64,000 nt of DNA from JAJYLM01 sp964547905 (GTDB lineage Bacteria > JAMCPX01): assembly GCA_964547905.1 (NCBI GenBank), contig CAZJPN010000007.1, forward strand, positions 1 through 64,000, read 5' to 3'. Numbering within the stretch: position 1 is the stretch's first letter; every line of letters begins with the position of its first letter. Made by a program: the position numbers and the translations under genes. Shown one piece after another: positions 35,810 to 43,184 of this stretch. Under the pieces are notes generated by a model that was not told where the DNA came from, did not search any database, and saw nothing but the letters and a program-made list of their open reading frames with translations.

Positions 35810-35872
35810 TTACTTTATAAAACAAATGCGAAGTGCATTTAATTGCTCAATGAGTTTTTTAATACCTTTCAT
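35810..35872 (-). CDS. Possible 20-residue leader peptide or small protein
   Basis: On the minus strand, AAAGGAGG stands 9 bp before an ATG followed by 20 codons (MKGIKK...CFIK) and TAA, ending 34 bp before the kinase start. The ribosome binding site is the best in this region, while the kinase itself has none obvious. The peptide has a basic, amphipathic start and no recognised homologue. It may be a translated leader or a chance ORF. Confidence 0.35.
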   Translation of the reverse strand: MKGIKKLIEQLNALRICFIK

Positions 35873-36029
35873 CTCGAGTAACCTCCTTTAGATATTATGT
35901 TAAACAGTAACACCAATGCAAGAATTATCAATACTTTGTTTCGGTCGGTATGCCGGCAAAAGCATAAGACCTAATTCACAGAGGTTCATAATCGGGTGGG
36001 CAAACTTTGCTTTGATGAAACACAGTTAC

Positions 36030-36728
36030 TTATAGTTTGAACCTTATTCCCAATACCCTTGCAAACGCCTCTATAACTATATCCTTCGACATCTTTGAGT
36101 GCCCTGCCCTTCTGTCTTCGAATATAATGGGTACTTCTTTTATACCGTAACCCGCCTTTTTGACCATGTAAGCCATTTCTATCTGAAATCCATATCCGTC
36201 GGATTTTACCTGAGCAAGATCGATCTTTTTCAATGCCTCTACTTTATAACATCTGAATCCTGCTGTAATATCCCTTGTGTTCATGCCGAGTATCAACCTT
36301 GCATAGAAGTTACCAAACCTGCTTATAAACTTCCTTGAAACACCCCAGTTTACCGTCCCTCCTCCTTCAACATACCGTGATCCAATCACAAGCCCGTTAT
36401 TATTGAGCTTTTCCAATAATCTTGGGAGATCGGACGGCTTATGAGAAAAATCAGCATCCATCTCAAACACCACATCGTATCCATGTTCTATTGCATACCT
36501 GAACCCCTGATTATAGGCATTGCCCATACCCATCTTCTTCGGTCTGTGCATAACATGTATGGAATTATTCAGGCATGCAAGATTGTCCGCGATCTTTCCC
36601 GTTCCGTCAGGGGAGTTATCGTCGATGATAAGTATTTCCGTATCCGGAAGATGTGTTAGCACCTCACGCACAAGCCGCTCTATATTCTCTAATTCATTAT
36701 ATGTCGGTATAATAACAAGTGTCCTCAC
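36030..36728 (-). CDS. Polyprenol-phosphate mannosyltransferase-like GT2 (DPM1 type)
   Basis: This GT2 glycosyltransferase has about 232 residues; a GTG start at 36728 is favoured by an upstream AAAGGA, and a TTG lies 2 codons earlier. TLVIIPTYNELENIERLV, IIDDNSPDGTGKIAD, EMDADFSHKPSDLP and ITAGFRCYKVEALKKI match dolichyl-/polyprenyl-phosphate mannose synthases. No C-terminal TM segments follow, so it is a DPM1-like catalytic subunit. It would make polyprenyl-P-mannose or -glucose, a donor suited to the two GT39/ArnT-like enzymes in this window. Confidence 0.87.
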   Translation of the reverse strand: MRTLVIIPTYNELENIERLVREVLTHLPDTEILIIDDNSPDGTGKIADNLACLNNSIHVMHRPKKMGMGNAYNQGFRYAIEHGYDVVFEMDADFSHKPSDLPRLLEKLNNNGLVIGSRYVEGGGTVNWGVSRKFISRFGNFYARLILGMNTRDITAGFRCYKVEALKKIDLAQVKSDGYGFQIEMAYMVKKAGYGIKEVPIIFEDRRAGHSKMSKDIVIEAFARVLGIRFKL

Positions 36729-36761
36729 GCCCAAATTATCCTTTAGTTTTTATCTTTCGTT

Positions 36762-36852
36762 TATTCCCCTCTTAAGATAAGAGGGGTTAGGGGAGTTAAG
36801 AAATAAGAAAGGGCTGTAACTCCCTTAGTCCCTCTTATGTAAGAGGGATAAC
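36762..36852. repeat. Long nested inverted repeat (two CCCTCTTA hairpins in mirror image)
   Basis: The left hairpin CCCCTCTTA-AGA-TAAGAGGGG (36766-36786) continues into TTAGGGGAGTTA. The right half, TAACTCCCTTAGTCCC, leads into the hairpin CCCTCTTA-TG-TAAGAGGG (36830-36847). The two halves are inverted copies of each other over about 36 bp, around a 17-bp centre. The arrangement suggests a MITE-like palindromic element between two genes. Confidence 0.8.
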
Positions 36853-36888
36853 GCAGAAGAGTATATGCAACTATCATAGATCTCATTT

Positions 36889-38454
36889 TCACGGCTGAAT
36901 GATCCCTTCGAAATCATAACACTTGTATATATAAAATGTTCTTGCATAATGCCCATAGCGATAAATATTCAGAGGAGGCAACTGCTTCCATTCCTTACAC
37001 TTGAAATGCTTGTAGGGGTCTATCCTAAAACTGTTGTCATTGATATAAACGGCATTCCAGCCATACAGTGAGGATGTTACATCATAGCCCCAATCATGGT
37101 AAGAGTCGCCCGTTTTATTCGATGTGTATACCTGCGGTTGACCCGGTGCATTGAAGGCGAGCTGACTGGAAAGCTGATACTTGTGCGTAAATAAAAACGT
37201 GGGCCCTTTTTTCTCAAGCGATTGATATGCTTCCATGACAGCCTTTCCTGCGGTATGCCAGCCGTAAAGATCATTTGTAAGATCCGTGTCCGCTGGTTTA
37301 AGAGGTATCAGAGGATAATACAATTGAATATGGATAATAATGGTGAATAAAAGTGCCAGTGCCCATCCGATCCAGAGATATTTTCTGAACCATTTTTTAT
37401 TCAACATCTCGTATGATAACTGTACAGACAGGATCACACCCGGTATATACCCCATCAATGCCCAGTTCGGCTTGGAATCGACAACAAAGCTTACCGCAAA
37501 AAAGAACAATATAATTGGTGCGGCAAAGATAGAGAGGAATAAGTATCCTTTGTTTTGAGATGAAGATTGCTTCGTCGTGGCGCTTTCGGCGCCACTTCTC
37601 GCAATGACATTCCCTTTCAAGCCCACATAGTACCTCTTGAACCCATAGTATATTGCGTATATAAGCAGGAAAAACACAAGGGGAGAAATGAATCCAATCT
37701 GGGAACCGAGAAAGGTAAAAAATTTATCTATGCTGATATGGAAGTTAGGGTTGCGTGATACAAGCTCAAATCCGAGTGACTCAAAGTGATGTTGTATATT
37801 CCATAAAATAACGGGCGAAAAAATTATCGACGCAATAACCGTTGCTACATAAGGTCTTACATCCTTGAACCATTTTCTGTCCTCTTTTGAAAGAACCATA
37901 AAAACCAAAGCCGATACAGGTATAAAGATCGAGTGGTACTTGCTGAGCATATCAAGCCCGAGTGCAACGCCTGCTGCATACCAGTATTGTCCCTTGCCAT
38001 CGAGAAACACCCTCATCAGAAAGTACATGGTTAGAAGCCAGAAGAATCCGAGCGGCGCATCGGGCAGCATCATGAGCCCACCTATCGCATAAGCAGGAAT
38101 TATGTTCAGGGCAAGTACGGATAAAAACGCTTTCATTTTATCTTTCAGCATCCTGTTTGCAATCAACCAAACAAGTATCGAATCACCTATGGAATAAAGC
38201 AACGCCGACATTCTCACGGCATAAGCAGTACTGCCCAAAAGCTTCATCATAAGATAGTTCGACAACGCAACAAGAGGTGGGTGTTCGTAATAGCTCAAGG
38301 ATAGGTGCCTTGCATACTGCCAGTAATAAGCTTCATCGTCACTCAGGTTGAGTGTAAATATAAATACGAGCCTGACGCAGATAAGTATTATCAGCGTCGA
38401 TATGAACAACAGTGTAGCTTTTTTATTTTTATCCATAGGGGCTTTATCTAACAT
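36889..38454 (-). CDS. GT39/ArnT-like membrane glycosyltransferase with in-frame repeat insertion
   Basis: This 521-residue integral membrane enzyme uses a polyprenyl-phosphate sugar. The first periplasmic loop has NLSDDEAYYWQYARHLSLSYYEHPPLVA with the Asp-Asp/Glu and His of the family, followed by about ten TM helices and a periplasmic C-terminal domain. Between two TM helices (residues about 282-298) lies an extra hydrophilic stretch beginning NVIARSGAESATTKQ, encoded by a palindromic repeat at 37566-37609. The frame is intact and the insert faces a loop, so activity is plausible. ATG codons at 38454 and 38436 are possible starts; neither has a good ribosome binding site. The sugar acceptor is unknown (protein or lipid A). 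Confidence 0.85.
   Translation of the reverse strand: MLDKAPMDKNKKATLLFISTLIILICVRLVFIFTLNLSDDEAYYWQYARHLSLSYYEHPPLVALSNYLMMKLLGSTAYAVRMSALLYSIGDSILVWLIANRMLKDKMKAFLSVLALNIIPAYAIGGLMMLPDAPLGFFWLLTMYFLMRVFLDGKGQYWYAAGVALGLDMLSKYHSIFIPVSALVFMVLSKEDRKWFKDVRPYVATVIASIIFSPVILWNIQHHFESLGFELVSRNPNFHISIDKFFTFLGSQIGFISPLVFFLLIYAIYYGFKRYYVGLKGNVIARSGAESATTKQSSSQNKGYLFLSIFAAPIILFFFAVSFVVDSKPNWALMGYIPGVILSVQLSYEMLNKKWFRKYLWIGWALALLFTIIIHIQLYYPLIPLKPADTDLTNDLYGWHTAGKAVMEAYQSLEKKGPTFLFTHKYQLSSQLAFNAPGQPQVYTSNKTGDSYHDWGYDVTSSLYGWNAVYINDNSFRIDPYKHFKCKEWKQLPPLNIYRYGHYARTFYIYKCYDFEGIIQP
37566..37609. repeat. Palindromic repeat inside the GT39 gene (ATTGCTTCGTC...GCAATGAC)
   Basis: The outer ends are ATTGC (37566-37570) and GCAAT (37601-37605). 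The core is GTGGCGC-TTTCG-GCGCCAC (37577-37595). It has the same outer design as 61386-61428 and is read on the minus strand without a stop or frameshift. Confidence 0.85.
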
Positions 38455-38535
38455 TCATAATAATAAAAGGTCAATAAACTCTAAAACAGACACGAATAAA
38501 AAATTTTTCAAATATTAACTCCTCCAAAAACATTA

Positions 38536-38564
38536 TTGAATTATAGAGTTTTATGTGTTAATTT
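38536..38564 (+). promoter_or_regulatory. Candidate sigma70 promoter of uppS, predicted leaderless
   Basis: TTGAAT (38536-38541), 17 bp, and TAATTT (38559-38564) end 6 bp before the ATG of uppS. No Shine-Dalgarno sequence is visible. The -10 to ATG distance is the same as for the HD-GYP gene. Confidence 0.4.
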
Positions 38565-38570
38565 GATTTT

Positions 38571-39362
38571 ATGTCAGTATACAATGAACTATTAAAAAAG
38601 GTAGATAAGAAAAACTTGCCCGATCATGTTGCCATAATAATGGACGGGAATGGAAGGTGGGCACAGAAGAGGCATATGGCGCGGGTTAAAGGACATGAAC
38701 AGGGGTCTAAGGTTGTAAAAAAGATCGTGGAAACAGCCTCAAATGTCGGAATAAAAGTGCTTTCACTTTATGCCTTCTCAAAAGAAAACTGGAATAGACC
38801 AAGAGAAGAAGTTGATGCACTTATGCAATTACTGCACAGATACCTCATAATAGAAAGCGCTCATTTGATAAAAAGGGGAGTCAGGCTTTCAATCATAGGA
38901 GATTTGCAAAGCCTTTCTCCGGAATTAAGGGAATTAATATCGGACGTTTGCATTCGCTCAAAAAATAATACCGGTACAAGGGTTGTTATTGCCCTTAGCT
39001 ACAGCGGAAGGTACGAGATCGTCGAGGCTGTAAAAACTATCATAAAAGATGTACAGAACAAAAGGATCTCTACAGATGATATCAATGAGGAAGTATTCGG
39101 TGAATATTTGTTTACGAAAGGCATACCCGATCCGGATCTTCTTATAAGAACAAGTGCGGAGAAAAGGATAAGCAATTTTATGCTATGGCAGATAGCATAT
39201 ACAGAGCTTTACATCACGAAAACCCTCTGGCCTGATTTTACGAAGGAAGAATTCCTGAGATCCATAATAAGTTTTCAAAAGAGGGAGAGGCGTTTCGGAA
39301 TGACAGGCGATCAGCTTATAATGCAGAAAAACATTCCCCATGGGTATTCTTTGAATGAGTAA
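38571..39362 (+). CDS. uppS: Undecaprenyl (isoprenyl) diphosphate synthase
   Basis: UppS makes the C55 lipid carrier for peptidoglycan and LPS by cis-condensation of IPP. The 263-residue protein has HVAIIMDGNGRWAQKRHMARVKGHEQGS, LSLYAFSKENWNRP, ALSYSGRYEIVEA and DLLIRTSAEKRISNFMLWQIAYTELY. The more usual wording in the last block is RTSGE-RLSNF; Ala replaces Gly. It overlaps dxr by 8 bp. The cdsA gene that normally separates uppS and dxr is missing here. Confidence 0.95.
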   Translation: MSVYNELLKKVDKKNLPDHVAIIMDGNGRWAQKRHMARVKGHEQGSKVVKKIVETASNVGIKVLSLYAFSKENWNRPREEVDALMQLLHRYLIIESAHLIKRGVRLSIIGDLQSLSPELRELISDVCIRSKNNTGTRVVIALSYSGRYEIVEAVKTIIKDVQNKRISTDDINEEVFGEYLFTKGIPDPDLLIRTSAEKRISNFMLWQIAYTELYITKTLWPDFTKEEFLRSIISFQKRERRFGMTGDQLIMQKNIPHGYSLNE

Positions 39363-40503
39363 TATCGCTCTCTTCGGATCAACGGGGAGTATTGGCCAAA
39401 CAACACTGTCCATCGTAAAAAAATATCCGGATCTTTTCAGTGTCAAAGCACTGGCAGCGGGTCATAATATAAATTTGTTCAGAAAACAGATAAAATTTTT
39501 TTCACCGGAATATGCATCGGTCATAGATGAAAAGGATGCTGTTTTGTTGAAAAAAGAATTTCCAAAAACAAAATTTTTTTGGGGACAGGAAGGCCTGAAT
39601 ATACTTGCCATGCTCGGCGGTGTCGATCTTATAGTCATGGCTATACTCGGACTTGATGCGCTTATGCCGACATACCTCGGCCTCAAAGAGAAAAAGAAAG
39701 TAGCCCTCGCAAGCAAAGAAGTTATGGTTGCCGGTGGAAGGAAAATAAAGGATATCAAAGACAGTGACGAACTCCTTATACCGGTTGACAGCGAACACAG
39801 TGCCATATACCAGCTATTGCACGGCGAGGTCCACAACGAACTGCGTAAAATAATACTTACGGCTTCTGGCGGCCCTTTTCTAAATGTAGCTATAAAGGAT
39901 TTGAAGTCCATATCTCCACAGCAGGCTCTGAAACATCCAAAATGGAAAATGGGTAAAAAAATAACAATAGATTCCGCGACAATGATGAACAAAGGCCTTG
40001 AGATGATAGAGGCAAGATGGCTGTTTGACCTCAAACCATCTCAAATAGATGTTATAATCCATCCGGAGAGTATTATACACTCGATGATAGAATTGGCGGA
40101 TGGCGCCGTACTTGCACAGATGGGAGTCCCGGATATGAAACTCCCCATTGCTTATGCCATGAATATGAGAAAAAGGCTTGTGCTCGGCATGACAAAACTT
40201 GATTTCAAAAAAATAAAAGTATTAAACTTCATTCAACCTGATTTAAGGAAATTCAAATGTCTTAAAATCGCTATGGATGTCATAAAAAAAGGGGACGATT
40301 CAGCGGTTGTTATGAATGCGGCGAATGACACCGCTGTAGAGGCATTTCTCAAAAATAGGATCAAATTTACGGACATAGCGGATATCGTTGAATATACTCT
40401 CAACAGATATTATTATAAGCTTGTTAACTCCGTCCATGATATAATGGTTATGGATAAAGAGGTTAAAAAATACGTTCAGGAAAGGATAAATAAACTGTGT
40501 TAG
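39355..40503 (+). CDS. dxr: 1-deoxy-D-xylulose 5-phosphate reductoisomerase
   Basis: Dxr is the committed enzyme of the MEP isoprenoid pathway, converting DXP to MEP with NADPH. The 382 residues include the Rossmann motif LFGSTGSIGQTTLSIV, the catalytic metal region PVDSEHSAIYQLL, GGPFLN and the helix KITIDSATMMNKGLEMIEARWLF. It is translationally coupled to uppS and rseP, both by 7-8 bp overlaps, so isoprenoid supply and lipid-carrier synthesis are encoded together. Confidence 0.96.
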   Translation: MSNIALFGSTGSIGQTTLSIVKKYPDLFSVKALAAGHNINLFRKQIKFFSPEYASVIDEKDAVLLKKEFPKTKFFWGQEGLNILAMLGGVDLIVMAILGLDALMPTYLGLKEKKKVALASKEVMVAGGRKIKDIKDSDELLIPVDSEHSAIYQLLHGEVHNELRKIILTASGGPFLNVAIKDLKSISPQQALKHPKWKMGKKITIDSATMMNKGLEMIEARWLFDLKPSQIDVIIHPESIIHSMIELADGAVLAQMGVPDMKLPIAYAMNMRKRLVLGMTKLDFKKIKVLNFIQPDLRKFKCLKIAMDVIKKGDDSAVVMNAANDTAVEAFLKNRIKFTDIADIVEYTLNRYYYKLVNSVHDIMVMDKEVKKYVQERINKLC

Positions 40504-41573
40504 CTGTAATCTCCGCTGTAATTGTAATATCGATTCTCATATTCGTTCATGAACTTGGACATTTTACATTCGCCAAATTGTTCAATGTAAAGGTTCTTGT
40601 ATTTTCTCTCGGCTTTGGTCCTGCTATTGTAAAGAAGAAAATAGGAGAAACAGAGTATAGGTTGTCCATCCTGCCATTGGGAGGATATGTGAAGATGGTG
40701 GGTGAAAATTATGATGAAACAGAGGAACCCATTCCTCCAGAGGATCAGGCGAGAAGCTATGCAACACAGGCGAACTGGAAAAAATTGATGATCCTTGTTG
40801 CAGGACCTCTCTCAAATTGGATATTCGCCGTGTTTCTCCTCTGGATCGTATTTATGCACGGCGTGCCCTATATGATACCAACCATCGGCGAGGTCATACA
40901 GAGTAGTCCTGCGTATGCCGCAGGCATCAAAAAGGGAGACACCATAGTAAAGATAAATGGTACGAAGGTAAGCGAATGGGACGAAATGAAGAAGATCATC
41001 GTTGATAACGCCGATAAAGTTATGTCGATCACCATTCTACGCAACGGTCAACCATTTATTGTAAAAGTAAAACCTGAAATAAAAACAGAGAAGAATATTT
41101 TCGGAGAATCCGTAAAAACCCCCATTATAGGCATAATGCCGGCAGGCGATTATAACATAAAAAAAAGCAATCCCTTTGAATCCGTAGTCCTTGCCGGAAA
41201 AGAATCTATAAGCATATCGTACCTTGTTGGATTATCTCTCGTTAAACTTGTAGAGGGCGAGATACCAACAAAGGACCTCGGAGGCCCCATACTGATAGCA
41301 CAGCAGGCAGCGCATCAGGCAAAAAGAGGAATCGAGGCACTCATGTATTTCATGGCACTTATCAGTATCAACTTTGCGATACTCAATATTCTGCCCATTC
41401 CGGTACTTGATGGCGGTAATGTAATGTTCACACTCATTGAGGCAGCTATAAGAAAACCTATAAACAAGAAAGTAAAGATCGCTATATTACAGTTCGGGGT
41501 CTTATTTATAATCTTACTTACCGTATTTGTTTTTTATAATGATATAAGCAGGATTATAACTACGCACCATTAA
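40497..41573 (+). CDS. rseP: Site-2 intramembrane zinc protease RseP
   Basis: RseP cleaves membrane proteins such as anti-sigma factors within the bilayer. The 358-residue protein has the zinc site FVHELGHFTFAKL in the first TM helix, one PDZ domain at about 120-200 (PTIGEVIQSSPAYAAGIKKGDTIVKING), and the second active-site motif NILPIPVLDGG near residue 300. Only one PDZ is seen, as in many non-enteric homologues. No GTG or ATG in a better context was found, and the start overlaps dxr. tsaB follows by 2 bp. Confidence 0.95.
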   Translation: MLAVISAVIVISILIFVHELGHFTFAKLFNVKVLVFSLGFGPAIVKKKIGETEYRLSILPLGGYVKMVGENYDETEEPIPPEDQARSYATQANWKKLMILVAGPLSNWIFAVFLLWIVFMHGVPYMIPTIGEVIQSSPAYAAGIKKGDTIVKINGTKVSEWDEMKKIIVDNADKVMSITILRNGQPFIVKVKPEIKTEKNIFGESVKTPIIGIMPAGDYNIKKSNPFESVVLAGKESISISYLVGLSLVKLVEGEIPTKDLGGPILIAQQAAHQAKRGIEALMYFMALISINFAILNILPIPVLDGGNVMFTLIEAAIRKPINKKVKIAILQFGVLFIILLTVFVFYNDISRIITTHH

Positions 41574-41575
41574 TT

Positions 41576-42286
41576 ATGCTCAAGCTCGTTATAGATACCG
41601 CACTTGGATATATGGGCATAGGTGTTACAAAGGACGCATACCTGCTCTCATCAGTTGTTATAGAAAAGCCGTCTACAGTAACAAGTCTTGCAGTTAAAAC
41701 CATTGATACTGTGTTAAAGTCCGCAGGATATAAAAAGGATGAACTTGAAGAAATCGTAGTCTCTGCCGGTCCAGGAACTTTTACCGGTTTAAGAACAGGA
41801 TTAAGCCTTGCAAAAGGCATTGGCATGGCCCTCGATATACCAATTCTCCCTGTATCAACGCTTGATGCAATGGCACAAACGGTAAAAGATCCAGATGGGG
41901 TTATTGTTGCCGCAATAGATGGTAAAAACAGCAATATTTATTTTGCGGAGTATAGATTTAACGAAGGCAAAGTGGAAAAAACAATGCCGGAGCAGGTATT
42001 AAAAATAGGTGGAAACGCATATGCAAGACAATATCGGGTTACTCTTGTAGGGTGGAGCATAAAACACTATGAAGATGCATTGAACAAAGTCTATCCAGGA
42101 GGTATACGTGTGCATAAGCTTGATATTATGCAAATGAATGCATCTCTTTCTCGTATTTCCCATGAAAGGCTTTACAACACGGGTCCGGTACCTGCATCAA
42201 CCTTCGTGCCCCTGTACCTGAGGGAACCGGAAGCAAAGATAAGAAACAGAAAAGAGGTAATCTATGAAAAAGATAAAACAATTTAA
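41576..42286 (+). CDS. tsaB: tRNA threonylcarbamoyladenosine biosynthesis protein TsaB
   Basis: TsaB is an inactive paralogue that scaffolds TsaD in t6A37 tRNA modification. The 236-residue protein shows an ASKHA-fold start and the key block IVVSAGPGTFTGLRTGLSLAKGIGMALDIPILPVSTLDA. The C-terminal half is variable, as is usual. TsaD, TsaE and TsaC are not in the window. It overlaps the MoxR gene by 23 bp. Confidence 0.93.
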   Translation: MLKLVIDTALGYMGIGVTKDAYLLSSVVIEKPSTVTSLAVKTIDTVLKSAGYKKDELEEIVVSAGPGTFTGLRTGLSLAKGIGMALDIPILPVSTLDAMAQTVKDPDGVIVAAIDGKNSNIYFAEYRFNEGKVEKTMPEQVLKIGGNAYARQYRVTLVGWSIKHYEDALNKVYPGGIRVHKLDIMQMNASLSRISHERLYNTGPVPASTFVPLYLREPEAKIRNRKEVIYEKDKTI

Positions 42287-43184
42287 ATCACAGGAAGAGA
42301 TCTCGGAACTCTTAAAAAGCGCAGGTTATATATCCAATGAGGACATATCGACATCCGTTTACATAGCCGGCTTACTTTCAAAGCCATTACTTGTGGAAGG
42401 ACAACCAGGGGTCGGCAAAACAGAGCTTGCAAAGGCTATCGCAAAGTCTCTCAATCTGGAGCTTATAAGGCTTCAGTGTTATGAGGGAATAGATGATACA
42501 AAGGCAATATATGAATGGGAATATTCGAAACAACTGCTCTATGCCCAGCTCCTGAAAGACAAGATTGACGATATCTTAAAAGATACAAGAGGACTTTCAC
42601 CCGCAATGGATAAATTGAAAAAATTCAACAGCACCTTTTTTTCGGAAGAGTTTTTGATAAAACGTCCATTACTCAGGGCGATATCATCGTCGGAGCCGGT
42701 TGTCCTGCTTATCGACGAGGTTGACAAGTCGGAGCCGTCATTCGAGGCACTTTTGCTTGAGGTGCTGAGCGATTATCAAATCACCATTCCCGAAATAGGG
42801 ACCATAAAGGCCAAATCAATACCATTCGTTATACTTACGAGCAACAACGCACGGGAGCTTTCCGATGAGTTAAGACGCAGGTGTATATATCTTTACATGA
42901 ATATGCCGGACAGCCCGCGGCAGATGGAGATAATAAAAACGAAGCTCCATGGCATAGTATCGGATGATTTTCTCAATACGATAAGCGGTATGCTTTCTCT
43001 TATCAATGCACAGGATTTAAAAAGGCCGCCCAGTCTTTCCGAGATCATTGATTGGTCCGTATCGATGGCATCGGCAGGTATCGGCAAAAGCGAGATATCG
43101 CTATCCTCACTCGGAAGTCTGCTCAAAGACAACTCGGATCAAAAGAAGGCGTTCAACGCATTATGGAAGTCAAAGAATCAATAA
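42264..43184 (+). CDS. MoxR-family AAA+ ATPase
   Basis: This 306-residue AAA+ protein has Walker A VEGQPGVGKTELAKA (46-53), Walker B VVLLIDEVDKSEP and sensor/arginine-finger regions TSNNARELSDELRRRCIYL. MoxR/CoxD types act with a VWA-domain partner as metal-insertion or complex-maturation chaperones; the VWA gene overlaps it by 22 bp. No carbon-monoxide dehydrogenase or other obvious client gene lies near, so the client is unknown. It is coupled to tsaB upstream. Confidence 0.9.
   Translation: MKKIKQFKSQEEISELLKSAGYISNEDISTSVYIAGLLSKPLLVEGQPGVGKTELAKAIAKSLNLELIRLQCYEGIDDTKAIYEWEYSKQLLYAQLLKDKIDDILKDTRGLSPAMDKLKKFNSTFFSEEFLIKRPLLRAISSSEPVVLLIDEVDKSEPSFEALLLEVLSDYQITIPEIGTIKAKSIPFVILTSNNARELSDELRRRCIYLYMNMPDSPRQMEIIKTKLHGIVSDDFLNTISGMLSLINAQDLKRPPSLSEIIDWSVSMASAGIGKSEISLSSLGSLLKDNSDQKKAFNALWKSKNQ

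Noticed and set aside
43052..43162. Longer N-terminus for the VWA protein
   Set aside because: It would overlap the ATPase gene by over 130 bp and adds sequence that reads as an out-of-frame shadow; the ATG at 43163 gives a normal start.
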